Positions 47,200-55,992 of a stretch of DNA of 64,000 bases are shown in pieces. The notes under the pieces are model-generated. The model searched no databases. It was not told the origin of the DNA and saw only the letters and a list, made by a program, of their open reading frames with translations. This stretch comes from Cupriavidus plantarum (GTDB lineage: Bacteria; Pseudomonadota; Gammaproteobacteria; Burkholderiales; Burkholderiaceae). Positions within the stretch are counted from its first letter, which is position 1. Each line of letters opens with the position of its first letter. The DNA is taken from positions 21,454 to 85,453 of the forward strand of contig NZ_CAJPUX010000012.1 in the NCBI RefSeq assembly GCF_905397285.1, written 5' to 3'. A program made the translations under genes and the position numbers.

Positions 47200-47285
47200 C
47201 GCAAATCGTTGCGTTGGGTCAATACCGGGGAATGCCGATCGCGCCACACTGGTCTCGCAGTTTGACGAAAAATGCGAAGACCAAT

Positions 47286-48020
47286 ATGACCGCCAATCTC
47301 TCCGGACATCCCTCCCAGCGTACTTCCCGCGTCCTTCCACGCGTGCTTCCCCGCGTCCTTCCACGGCTCCTCTCCCGCGCCGCCGGAGCGCGCCGTGTGC
47401 TGCCGCTCGTTGCGGCATCCGCCGCCGCACTGTTCGGCGCCATGCCGCTGGCCGCCAGCGCGGCCGATGACACCACGCAGGGCGACTGGATGGTGCGCCT
47501 GCGCGCGACCTATCTGAACATGGACGACAAGTCCGACCCCATCGGCGGCGTAGGTGCCTCCGACCGGATCGGCGTCAACAACAAGTGGATCCCCGAGCTG
47601 GACGTGACGTACTTCATCGTCCCGCATATCGCGGTAGAGCTGATGCTCACGGTGCCGCAGAGTCAGGATGTGAGCCTCGACGGCAACAAGATCGGCACGT
47701 TCCGCCATCTGCCGCCTGCGCTGCTGCTGCAGTATCACTTCCTGCCCGAAGGCACGTTCCGGCCTTACGTGGGCGCGGGCGTGAACGCGACACGGATCTA
47801 TGGCGCGAATCTCGCGGGCAACACCTTGCAGCTCGACCGCTGGAGCGTCGGCCCCGTGCTGCAGATCGGCATGGACTACAAGCTCACGAAGAACTGGTTC
47901 CTGAACGTGGACGCGAAGAAGTCGTGGATCTCGAGCAACGTCTATGCGGGAGGCGCCAAGGTGTCGACCGTGAAGCTCGACCCCTGGCTGTTCAGCGCGG
48001 GGATCGGCTACCGGTTCTGA
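47286..48020 (+). CDS. ompW: OmpW-family outer membrane protein
   Basis: 244 residues from the ATG at 47286. An unusually long basic n-region (about 30 residues, with repeated VLPRVLPRVLPR) precedes the signal hydrophobic core and cleavage near ASAADD. The OmpW signature follows: DWMVRLRATYLNMDDKSD, PELDVTYFIVPHIAVELML, PALLLQYHFLPEGTFRPYVG and a C-terminal Phe (GIGYRF). It forms a narrow eight-stranded barrel for small hydrophobic solutes. A later start is possible because of the odd N-terminus. Confidence 0.92.
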   Translation: MTANLSGHPSQRTSRVLPRVLPRVLPRLLSRAAGARRVLPLVAASAAALFGAMPLAASAADDTTQGDWMVRLRATYLNMDDKSDPIGGVGASDRIGVNNKWIPELDVTYFIVPHIAVELMLTVPQSQDVSLDGNKIGTFRHLPPALLLQYHFLPEGTFRPYVGAGVNATRIYGANLAGNTLQLDRWSVGPVLQIGMDYKLTKNWFLNVDAKKSWISSNVYAGGAKVSTVKLDPWLFSAGIGYRF

Positions 48021-48052
48021 GTTGCGGGCTGAAAGGGCTCAGCATGGCGGGT

Positions 48053-49531
48053 TCACCGGAAGGCGGGCTCGTCGAAGCTGCGCAGCTTGCGCGAGTGCAG
48101 GGCTTCCACGCCGCTCTCTCGCAGGATGCGTACTGCCTCCAGCCCGATCGTCATATGCTGGCTCACGCGCTGGCGATAGAACGCGTTGGCCATGCCGCGC
48201 AACTTCAGTTCGCCGTGCAACGGCTTGTCGGAAACGCATAGCAGCGTGCCATACGGCACGCGCAACCGGAAGCCATTGGCCGCCACCGTCGCGCTTTCCA
48301 TGTCGATGGCAATCGCGCGCGACTGGTTGAAGCGCGCGTAGAGCGCCTTCGACTTGAGCTCCCAGTTGCGGTCGTCCGTGGATACCACGGTGCCGGTGCG
48401 CATGCGCGTTTTCATCTCGTTGCCCGACAAACCCGTCACGCGCGCCACGGCCTCCTGCAGGGCCACCTGGATCTCGGCGATCGGCGGCACGGGTACCCAT
48501 GGCGGCAGGTCGTGGTCGAGCACGTGGTCGTCTCGCACGTATGCGTGCGCGAGTACGTAGTCGCCCAGCTGCTGCGATCGGCGGAGGCCACCGCAGTGGC
48601 CGATCATCAGCCAGCAGTGCGGACGCAGCACGGCGAGATGATCGGTCATGGTCTTCGCGTTCGACGGTCCCACGCCAATGTTCACGAGGGTGACGCCGAG
48701 CTTGTCCTCGCGCACGAGGTGGTAGGCGGGCATCTGCGGTAACGCGCGCGGTCGCGCGGCGTCATCCGGCGCGCTCCCTCCGAGTTCCTGTGTGATGTCG
48801 CCGGGTTCGACGAAGCGTACATAACCGTCGCCACCGTCGCTCGCCATCAGCGAGCGGCCCAGCGCGACGAACTCATCGACGTAGCGCTGATAGTTCGTGA
48901 ACAGCACGAACCGCTGAAAGTGCTGGGGGGCGGTGCCGGTGTAGTGGTACAGCCGCTGCAGTGCGAGGTCCACGCGCTCGCCCGGGAACAGCGAGAGTGG
49001 CCAGGCCTCGCCGGGAACGGGCTCGTACGTGCCGTTGGCGATCGAGTCGTCGATGCGGGAAAGCTCGGGCAGCACGAACGCCGCCTCGAGTTCGCGGGCC
49101 TGCGTGTAGCTGATGTCGGTGGTCGACGCCTCGATCACGAACGGCAGCGGAATCGGCCGCCGTGACAGTCCGACCACCACCGGCACGCGGTGATAGCGGA
49201 TCAGGCGCTCGATCTGGTCGCGGTAATAATCGGCCAGCAGGTCGGGCCGCGTCACGGTGGTGCCGTACACGCCGGGATAGGCGACCGTACCCCATGCGGG
49301 ACGGCTGTCGGTCACCATCGTTTCCAGATTGACGGAGACGCCGAGGTACGGGTAGCACGCGTGTGCCGCCGACGGCAGCGGTTCGCCGCGCGCGAATGCC
49401 TCGAAACGCGCGCGCACCGCGGCGACGGAACTGTCGTAGATTTCGCGGATGCGCGCGAGCGCGCTCTCGGCGTCGGAGAACTCGGCCAGCTGATCGGCCG
49501 GATGGGCGGAGGAGTAGATGGCAGCGTTCAT
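48053..49531 (-). CDS. amn: AMP nucleosidase
   Basis: 492 residues from the ATG at 49531; an ATG at 49543 with a GAGG site four residues earlier is equally possible. The N-terminal AMN domain (about 20-170) is followed by the nucleoside phosphorylase-like domain, with NIGVGPSNAKTMTDHLAVLR, WLMIGHCGGLRRSQ and AIDMESATVAANGFR (the Glu contacts ribose). It hydrolyses AMP to adenine and ribose 5-phosphate in purine salvage. Confidence 0.95.
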   Translation of the reverse strand: MNAAIYSSAHPADQLAEFSDAESALARIREIYDSSVAAVRARFEAFARGEPLPSAAHACYPYLGVSVNLETMVTDSRPAWGTVAYPGVYGTTVTRPDLLADYYRDQIERLIRYHRVPVVVGLSRRPIPLPFVIEASTTDISYTQARELEAAFVLPELSRIDDSIANGTYEPVPGEAWPLSLFPGERVDLALQRLYHYTGTAPQHFQRFVLFTNYQRYVDEFVALGRSLMASDGGDGYVRFVEPGDITQELGGSAPDDAARPRALPQMPAYHLVREDKLGVTLVNIGVGPSNAKTMTDHLAVLRPHCWLMIGHCGGLRRSQQLGDYVLAHAYVRDDHVLDHDLPPWVPVPPIAEIQVALQEAVARVTGLSGNEMKTRMRTGTVVSTDDRNWELKSKALYARFNQSRAIAIDMESATVAANGFRLRVPYGTLLCVSDKPLHGELKLRGMANAFYRQRVSQHMTIGLEAVRILRESGVEALHSRKLRSFDEPAFR

Positions 49532-49624
49532 GCAGACGATCATACCTCGCGATGTCGCCACCATGCCAGTTTGACGCGATGGCTAGCGCTCGTTACACTC
49601 TGTCGCCATTCAGAAGGAGCGCTG

Positions 49625-50014
49625 ATGGAAATCCGGAATCCGTTACCCGTGGAAGTCGAGGCTGCCAGGCAATTGCTGGCAGCGAACGGGTGGGACCACC
49701 GGGTTGGCAACGCCGAGCGCTTCGCGCAGTTGATCGCCAACTCGCAGCGCGTGGCCGTGGCCGTGGAAGATGGCGAGGTCGTGGGCTTCGTGCGCGCGCT
49801 GTGCGACGACATCTCCAACGGCTATATCTCGATGATCGCCGTCGCCCCGCAGTATCGCCGCCGGGGCGTGGGCCGCGCGCTGATGCGCCATATCATGGGC
49901 AACGATCCCGATATCACCTGGGTCCTCCGGGCCGCGCGCTCGTCCGAGGCCGCGTTTTTCGGGCAGCTTGGCTTCAGCCCGTCGATGGTGGCGATGGAGC
50001 GTCGGCCGCTCTAG
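49625..50014 (+). CDS. GNAT-family N-acetyltransferase
   Basis: 129 residues from the ATG at 49625, with a strong site (aaggagcg). The acetyl-CoA binding motif is seen as ISMIAVAPQYRRRGVGRALM (V-x-P-x-[YF]-[RQ]-x-x-G-x-G/A), and the C-terminal motif B as SSEAAFFGQLGFSPS. The substrate is unknown. It is a short single-domain member, divergent from amn and convergent with the next gene. Confidence 0.88.
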   Translation: MEIRNPLPVEVEAARQLLAANGWDHRVGNAERFAQLIANSQRVAVAVEDGEVVGFVRALCDDISNGYISMIAVAPQYRRRGVGRALMRHIMGNDPDITWVLRAARSSEAAFFGQLGFSPSMVAMERRPL

Positions 50015-50024
50015 GCGGCGATCG

Positions 50025-50795
50025 CTACTGCGCCATCGCCCGACGGAATTCCTCCGCGGTGCCCATCTGACGGAACAGCTTGCCGCCCGGCGCGAAGCGA
50101 TCGGCCGTCGAGAGCCCGCCCACTACCACCGGTTCGAATCCCGCGTCGCGCACGAGCTGCGATGCCACCTCCAGCGCCCTGGCGTCGTCGCCGGCAATAG
50201 GCACCGCCAGCGGCGCGCCGCTGCGATGGCTCTCTTTCGCGAACTCGGTCGCCCCCGTGAAATTGAACGCCCGGACGATCTTCGCGCCGCGTAAGTACTT
50301 CGACGTTGTCGCGCCGATGCCGTTGCGCTGCACCTCTTCCACCACCGCGCCGTCGCGGGCGGCGATCGCATTCGTCGCATCGAGCACGGTCTTGCCGCGC
50401 CAGGCCGAGGCGTTCTGTTCGCCGATGGTCGGCACCGCGCCATAGGGCACGGCCAGCAGCAGGATGTCGGCAAACGCGATCGCCTGTGCCACGGTGCCGG
50501 TCTGGGCCAGCGGACCGAGTTTGTCCGCGAGCGCCTTCAGTTCCTCGGGATGCCGCGATGAAAACATCACGGGATGGCCGGCCTTGACCCATAGCCCGCC
50601 GATGGTGCCGCCGATGCGGCCGGCGCCGATCACGCCGATGCGCGCCTTGCCAGCCGGCGCCTGAGCCCGGGCCATCCCGCTCGTCGCCACCAGCGCCATG
50701 CCCGCCAGCAAGACCGTGCGGCGCGACATGCACGGCGGGCGCCCCGGCTGGCTCCTCAAGGCTGTTTTCATCGCGGTCTCCATGGCGGGTTTCAT
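50025..50795 (-). CDS. F420-reductase-like NADP-binding protein with Tat signal
   Basis: 256 residues. The N-terminus has a twin-arginine motif (SRRTVLLAG) and an AXA cleavage site (MARAQAPAG), so the protein should leave the cytosol folded. The mature part begins with a Rossmann fold, ARIGVIGAGRIGGTIGGLW, and continues with DILLLAVPYGAV and KTVLDATNAI as in NADPH-dependent F420 reductase-like (NpcD/FNO-type) and ProC-like oxidoreductases. The start at 50795 has a weak ggac site; the ATG at 50729 is an alternative that keeps the Tat motif. Substrate unknown. Cytosolic relatives use NADP(H), so export implies a pre-bound cofactor. Confidence 0.75.
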   Translation of the reverse strand: MKPAMETAMKTALRSQPGRPPCMSRRTVLLAGMALVATSGMARAQAPAGKARIGVIGAGRIGGTIGGLWVKAGHPVMFSSRHPEELKALADKLGPLAQTGTVAQAIAFADILLLAVPYGAVPTIGEQNASAWRGKTVLDATNAIAARDGAVVEEVQRNGIGATTSKYLRGAKIVRAFNFTGATEFAKESHRSGAPLAVPIAGDDARALEVASQLVRDAGFEPVVVGGLSTADRFAPGGKLFRQMGTAEEFRRAMAQ

Positions 50796-50949
50796 CTTGT
50801 CCCGATCCAGTCACTCTAGGCGAAAAAATGATCGCTTTCCGCGCGCAAGCTGTCTTCGGAGGTGATCAGGCTGTCACATGCTCGTCATCGGGCCTCCCTA
50901 GACTGGCGCGCGACAAGCTGCCACCGGCACGACCAACAGGACAATAACG

Positions 50950-53058
50950 ATGACACGCGATTCGAGGGAACCGCTCCGGCTGACCCGCCTGGCCCTGCTC
51001 ACGCTGGCCACCTTTGCACTCACCGCGTGCGGGGGCGACGGCGATGGCGCCACCGTCGCCACCCCGAGCACGGGCAGCACCGGTGGGAATGGCGGCAATG
51101 GCGGCCAGCCGGGCCAGACCGTCACCGTCAAGCCGCTGGCCGGCGGGACGACCTATGTCGGCGCGGTCAGCTTCGGCGACACCCTCTCCGTCACGCTCGA
51201 CCAGCCCGCGCCCGGTCAACTGACGGTGCGCTTCCTCGACTCCCGCGTTGGCCTTGCGGGCAGCCTCGTCGGCGAGTACGTGCTCGACCAGGCGAGCAAT
51301 ACCTATCGCGTGTCGGGCCTGACGGCCGGCAGCGACGCGCCGGCGGCGCTGGCCACGGCGGCGTCGGCCATCACCTTCTCTTTCTCCCTCGACGAGGGCG
51401 TGCTGTCCGGCGCGTTGGGCAAGGTGCCCAACGTGAAGCTTGGCGATGGCACGCTGCTGCAGGGCTATATCAGCGCGGCGAATCGCGGCGCGCAGTTGTC
51501 GGAGATCGTGGGAACGTATGCCTTCCTGCGCCAGACCGGCGCGGGCGCGTCCGCCGGCCAGCTGAACATTGCCGCCGATGGCAGCGTGCGCGTCTGCGCG
51601 GGCCAGGGTTTTGCGGCGGACTGCGCGGGTGGGCAGACAGGCAGCCTGACCGCGGACGCAGACCAGACGCGCTATCCGGGCGCCTACACGCTAACGCTCG
51701 CGGGCGCGAAAGTCGGCCGCGTATTCGTCGGCCGGCAAACCGGTCAGGTCGCGCTGTTCGTCGACGAACCGGGCACCGGCGCGAACGACACGTTCGGCAA
51801 CTGGGTCGTGCGCACCGCGGTGGCGCTGCCCGCCAATGCGATCGATGGCGACTGGGTCTGCGCCGAGCCCGAGCTCGACGCCAACGACGCCTTCACCGGC
51901 CGCACGCGCCGCAACATCGTCTCCGTGACCGGCGGCACGCTTGCCGCGGACAATGTGCCCGTCGATGTGCCGCTGACCTACAACGCCGTTGCGGGCATCA
52001 AGGCCAACGGCCTGATCGGCGGTACGTGGCAGGCCACGGTCGCCAGCCAGCCGGCCACCGGCACCCTGACGCTGCTACCGGTCAGCACGAAGACCGCCTA
52101 TCAGGTGCGTCGAGAACCCGGCAGCAAGCGCCTGCTGCCGGCCGTCTGCACGCCGCTGCCGCAACCCGCGGCCATCGCAACGTACGTGAATGCCAAGGCC
52201 GGCGACAACCTGCTTGTGACGTTGCGCGACCTGCGTCCGACGCAGCCCGCGATCGGCCGGGACCAGATCTACTACAAGCTCGGCCGCTATGCGAAGGATC
52301 CCGTCAAGAACTTCGACGACGCGTGCGAGAACAATGGTCAGAACAAGAGCGAGAAGAACCTGAACCTGACCACCGCGCGCATCGACGACCTGACGTCGTT
52401 CGGCTGCACGCAGGTCGTAGGCAACAAGCCGCAGGACATGAAGACACTGGTTGTCGGTCCCTACGGCGAGCCGTACCTGACCGATGGCCATCACGCTTTC
52501 ACGACCATGACGGAAGCGCCGACGGGCGGCCCGCAGTCCAAGGCCTACATCAAGGTGCAGGACAACCTGATGAACCTGAACCGCGCGACGTTCTTCCGCA
52601 CGCTGCGCGAGCGCAAGCTGGTCTGGCTCAAGGACCCCGACAACCGCCCGGTCTATCCGGCCGATCTGCCGCGCGCGCTGGGCCTGTCGAACGGCCTGGG
52701 CAACGATCCGTATCGCTCGCTGGTCTACTTCACGCGCGACATCGGCTACTCGCAGCTGTCCGACGCGAGCGAGTTCACCGAGTTCTATTGGGGTGACTGG
52801 CTGCGGACGGTGATCGATCTCAAGACCGTCAACCTAGACAACACCGCGAGCTATCTGGCCGCCGTGCGGACCGCGGCCACGGCCATGGTCGCGCTCTCGC
52901 CGGATGCGCTGGTGAGCAATGGCAAGACCGCGGCGCAGCTCGGTGGACTCACCGCCCTGGGCGAATCGGAGTTCACCAAGCTGTCGCAGCCCGTGACGGC
53001 GTCGAGCCCGGGCAAGCTGCCGTATGCCGTGGACTATCGGCTCGGGTTGAAGAAGTAG
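50950..53058 (+). CDS. Lipoprotein with ParB/sulfiredoxin-fold domain
   Basis: 702 residues. Lipobox LTAC with Cys27, then a Gly/Thr-rich tether. Residues of about 55-400 are beta-rich with no recognised family. The C-terminal third (about 420-700) resembles the ParBc_2 / ParB-Srx N-terminal-like domain: MKTLVVGPYGEPYLTDGHHA contains the DGHH motif typical of that group, followed by VQDNLMNLNRATFFRTL and FTEFYWGDWLR. Related proteins are secreted in many proteobacteria without assigned function. Four or more cysteines in the mature part suit the periplasm or outer membrane. Confidence 0.75.
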   Translation: MTRDSREPLRLTRLALLTLATFALTACGGDGDGATVATPSTGSTGGNGGNGGQPGQTVTVKPLAGGTTYVGAVSFGDTLSVTLDQPAPGQLTVRFLDSRVGLAGSLVGEYVLDQASNTYRVSGLTAGSDAPAALATAASAITFSFSLDEGVLSGALGKVPNVKLGDGTLLQGYISAANRGAQLSEIVGTYAFLRQTGAGASAGQLNIAADGSVRVCAGQGFAADCAGGQTGSLTADADQTRYPGAYTLTLAGAKVGRVFVGRQTGQVALFVDEPGTGANDTFGNWVVRTAVALPANAIDGDWVCAEPELDANDAFTGRTRRNIVSVTGGTLAADNVPVDVPLTYNAVAGIKANGLIGGTWQATVASQPATGTLTLLPVSTKTAYQVRREPGSKRLLPAVCTPLPQPAAIATYVNAKAGDNLLVTLRDLRPTQPAIGRDQIYYKLGRYAKDPVKNFDDACENNGQNKSEKNLNLTTARIDDLTSFGCTQVVGNKPQDMKTLVVGPYGEPYLTDGHHAFTTMTEAPTGGPQSKAYIKVQDNLMNLNRATFFRTLRERKLVWLKDPDNRPVYPADLPRALGLSNGLGNDPYRSLVYFTRDIGYSQLSDASEFTEFYWGDWLRTVIDLKTVNLDNTASYLAAVRTAATAMVALSPDALVSNGKTAAQLGGLTALGESEFTKLSQPVTASSPGKLPYAVDYRLGLKK

Positions 53059-53072
53059 GCCGGCGCAAAAGG

Positions 53073-53130
53073 GTGAGCTTACCCAATGGGTGAACGTACC
53101 CAATGGGCGAGCGTACCCGTTTCTGCGTGG
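53073..53130 (-). repeat. Intergenic repeat locus C
   Basis: On the minus strand, ACGCAGAAACGGGTACGC (53128-53111) is followed by two degenerate units, CCCATTGGGTACGTTCA and CCCATTGGGTAAGCTCA, in a 17-bp period. It lies between the convergent 3' ends of the ParB-like lipoprotein and the Bug gene. The core is the same as at loci 26388 and 34478. Confidence 0.7.
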
Positions 53131-53141
53131 CGAAAGTCCGC

Positions 53142-54116
53142 TTATTCCGGCTGGATATTGGCGGACTTGATGATGCGGCCCCACTTCGCCGATTCCTGCC
53201 CCTGGAACTTCGCCAGTTCCGCCGGCGTGCTCGTGAACACCTCGGTGCCGGTGGTCTGGTAGAAGCTGGCCGCGGTCTCGCTCTTTGCGGCCTTGACGAG
53301 CATCGCGTTGAGCTTGTCCACGACCGCCGGCGGTGTCTTCGCCGGCGCGTAGGCCGCGAACCAGTAGCTCATCTCGTAGCCCTTGACGCCCGCTTCGTCG
53401 ATCGTCGGCACGTCCGGCGCCAGCGGCGACCGCGCCTTGCTCGACACGCCCAGCGCGCGCAGCTTGCCCGTCTTGACTTGCGGCAGGCCCGTGGCCGTGT
53501 CCGTGATCATCATCTGGATCTGGTTGCCGAGCAGGTCGGTGATCGCCAGCGGGTTGCTCTTGTATGGCACGTGCAGCAGTTCCACGTGCGCCATCTGCTG
53601 GAACAGTTCGCCCGCGATGCGCGACGACGAGCTGCCGCTGCCAAAGCTCAGCTTGCCGGGCTCCTTCTTGGCCAGCGCGATGAACTCGCCGACGGTCTTG
53701 GCCGGCAGCGACGGGTGGACGACCATGATCTGGCCGCCGCGGCCGAGGGCGGCCACCGGCGAGTAGTCCTTGACGGGGTCGTACGGCAGCTTCTTGAACA
53801 GGTGCTCGTTGGCCGCGTGCGTGGTGTTCGTGGTGATCAGCACCGTGTAGCCGTCGTTGCTCGCCTTGGCGACGTCCGTCGCGGCGATGAAGCCGTTGGC
53901 GCCGGGCTTGTTATCGACGACGACGGTGACCTTCGTGTCCATCGTGACGGCCTGGCCGATCGCGCGTGCGAGCTGGTCGGTGGCGCTGCCCGCCGCGAAT
54001 GGCACGACAAAGCGGATGGGCTTGTCGGGATAGTCGGCCCAGGCACTGCCCATCGGCAGCATCAGCGAAGCGAGCGTAGCGGCCGCGAGCGCGAGCGGCT
54101 TGGGAAATGCGTACAT
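53142..54116 (-). CDS. Bug-family (TctC) periplasmic solute-binding protein
   Basis: 324 residues, signal peptide cleaved near SAWADYPD. Bug features are DYPDKPIRFVVPFAAGSATD, VVVDNKPGANGFIAATDVAK and HVPYKSNPLAITDLLGNQI. No TctAB subunits are adjacent. It is downstream of two AtuA-type genes on the same strand, so it may capture a terpenoid or related carboxylic acid handled by them. Confidence 0.92.
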   Translation of the reverse strand: MYAFPKPLALAAATLASLMLPMGSAWADYPDKPIRFVVPFAAGSATDQLARAIGQAVTMDTKVTVVVDNKPGANGFIAATDVAKASNDGYTVLITTNTTHAANEHLFKKLPYDPVKDYSPVAALGRGGQIMVVHPSLPAKTVGEFIALAKKEPGKLSFGSGSSSSRIAGELFQQMAHVELLHVPYKSNPLAITDLLGNQIQMMITDTATGLPQVKTGKLRALGVSSKARSPLAPDVPTIDEAGVKGYEMSYWFAAYAPAKTPPAVVDKLNAMLVKAAKSETAASFYQTTGTEVFTSTPAELAKFQGQESAKWGRIIKSANIQPE

Positions 54117-54159
54117 CTTGGTCTCCTCGGGTGAATTCGTTATGGGTGTGGCGGCGGGT

Positions 54160-54504
54160 TCAGGTCCCGCCAGCCATTCGCGGCGGTACGGGCACGGGCA
54201 TCCGCAACAGCAGGAACGCCAGGGCCTTGCCGTGCGTGTCCAGATTGAGCGAATCGTTCACGCCGCCATCCAGCACGCCGTCGATGACGAAATTCATCGC
54301 CTGCAGCGACGGCACGAGATAGCGCGTCACGGTCGTGGGGTTGCGGTGGGAGAACAGCGCGCGCACGGCGTCTTCGGTCACATGTTCCACGAGGTGGTCG
54401 AAGTCGCGCGCGTCATAGGCGATGACGCTGATGTTCGAGCGGTCGCCCTTGTCGCCCGTGCGGCCGTGGGCGAGCAAGTACAGGGGGGTGGTCGGCGAGG
54501 TCAT
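54160..54504 (-). CDS. AtuA-related small protein (AtuA C-terminal domain)
   Basis: 114 residues. LLAHGRTGDKGDRSNISVIA is the hallmark start of the domain that forms the C-terminus of AtuA in acyclic terpene utilisation, here encoded separately. The remainder (LVPSLQAMNFVIDGVLDGG, SLNLDTHGKALAFLLL) also fits. The gene starts 15 bp after the AtuA-family gene ends, so the two products probably form one functional unit. Confidence 0.85.
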   Translation of the reverse strand: MTSPTTPLYLLAHGRTGDKGDRSNISVIAYDARDFDHLVEHVTEDAVRALFSHRNPTTVTRYLVPSLQAMNFVIDGVLDGGVNDSLNLDTHGKALAFLLLRMPVPVPPRMAGGT

Positions 54505-54519
54505 GACGGGCTCTTTCGA

Positions 54520-55881
54520 TCAGGCGACGAACGTGTGGGTCGGGGACACCGCCGCGCGCGGCACCAGGCACGACATTGCGTTCAGGCGGCTGCGCAGCGC
54601 GGTGCGGACGCCGCCGCCGCCTGCCGGACCGCAGGTGTATAGCGTGTTGACCTCGCGCAGCAGGGCCTGGGCCACGGCCTTGTCGTCGTGCACGAGCGCG
54701 GCGCGCAGGCGTACGTCCTGTGCGTCGGCCTCGCCCGGCTGCGCGCTCGCGAGCATTGTCCCGGCATCGTCGGCGAATACGCTTAGCACGCCGATGAGGT
54801 CGAATCGGATGTGCGCGTCGAAGCCGAGCATGGTCATGCGCTTGCGAACGATGTCGGCGGCGAGACGCGCGCGGGCCGCGGCGTTGGGGCCGGCGTATGA
54901 GATCTCGCCTTCGGCGATCCAGCCGCCCTGGTAGAACAGGTTCGCCTTGAGGGTGTCCGTGCGGGCATGGCCGCGGATGTTGCGGACGGCCACGCGGTCT
55001 TTGCCGATCTGCTCGACCGTGACTCCGCCGATGTCGGCGACCACGTCGGGGGTGAGGTAGGCGCGGGGATCGTGGACCTCGTACAGCAGTTGTTCCTTGA
55101 CCGTGCGGAGGTCGACGCAGCCGCCTGTGTTGTCGGCCTTGAAGATCTCGATGCCGCCGTCGTCGTCGAGTCTGGCGATGGGGAAGCCCACGGCGTGGAC
55201 ATCGGGCACATCCTTCATGCCGGGGTCGGCGAAGTAGCCCCCGCTGACCTGCGCGCCGCATTCGAGCAGATGGCCCGCCATCGTCGCGGCGGCCAACCGG
55301 TTCCAGTCGTCCCAGGCCCAGCCGAAATGGGCCATGGCGGGGCCGACGGCGAGGGCGGGATCGGCGACGCGGCCGCAGACCACGACCTGCGCGCCTTCGC
55401 GCAGCGCGTCCGCGATGCCGCGGGCGCCGATATAGGCGTTGGCACAGACGAAGCGGGCCTCGGGAAAGCTTTCGCCGACGCGGTCGCGCAGAAGGGTGCG
55501 GCCTTTGTCGTCGGACAGGTCGTCGCCTTCGACGACTGCCACGCGCGGCGCCGGCAGTTCGAGTTCGGCGGCAAGGGCGGCGATGCGGCGAGCGGCGGCG
55601 CGGGGATTGGCGGCACCGAAATTGCCGATGATGGGAATGCCGTGCTTCAGGCAGAGGGCCAGCACCGGAGACAGCAACTGGTCGAGCAAGGGCTCGTAGC
55701 CATGGTCGGGGTCCTGGCGGCGGGCGAGTTGCGCGAGGGCAAGCGTGCGTTCGGCGAGCGTTTCGAAAATCAGCGCGGCGGGGCCGCCGGCGGCGATCAT
55801 CGTGCGAACCACGGGCAGCGCGGCATCGGTGCGGTCGCCGGAAAAACCGGCGCCGGAGCCGATCAGCAGGGAGACGGTCAT
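54520..55881 (-). CDS. AtuA-family (DUF1446) acyclic terpene utilisation protein
   Basis: 453 residues from the ATG at 55881. The N-terminal GSGAGFSGDRTDAALPVV and the blocks FVCANAYIGARGIADAL, VCGRVADPALAVGPAMAHFG and ADNTGGCVDLRTVKEQLLYE are typical of the AtuA/DUF1446 family. Pseudomonas AtuA is needed for growth on citronellol or geraniol, but the biochemical step is not settled. It is the first gene of the operon (atuA-like, AtuA C-domain, bug), divergent from a LysR gene. Confidence 0.9.
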   Translation of the reverse strand: MTVSLLIGSGAGFSGDRTDAALPVVRTMIAAGGPAALIFETLAERTLALAQLARRQDPDHGYEPLLDQLLSPVLALCLKHGIPIIGNFGAANPRAAARRIAALAAELELPAPRVAVVEGDDLSDDKGRTLLRDRVGESFPEARFVCANAYIGARGIADALREGAQVVVCGRVADPALAVGPAMAHFGWAWDDWNRLAAATMAGHLLECGAQVSGGYFADPGMKDVPDVHAVGFPIARLDDDGGIEIFKADNTGGCVDLRTVKEQLLYEVHDPRAYLTPDVVADIGGVTVEQIGKDRVAVRNIRGHARTDTLKANLFYQGGWIAEGEISYAGPNAAARARLAADIVRKRMTMLGFDAHIRFDLIGVLSVFADDAGTMLASAQPGEADAQDVRLRAALVHDDKAVAQALLREVNTLYTCGPAGGGGVRTALRSRLNAMSCLVPRAAVSPTHTFVA

Positions 55882-55992
55882 GGGGTGCCTCGGGTGGAAT
55901 GACGGCGCTTGCATTCTAGGCCCGCTTCGCGTGTTCCAGAAAATGGATTATTTGGATTAATCTATCGGTTTGTTGGATAGAAGCAGACCTCC

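Noticed and set aside
47208..47222. TTGCGTTGGGTCAA as an FNR/ANR box for ompW
   Set aside because: Only three of five bases in each half-site agree with TTGAT-N4-ATCAA.
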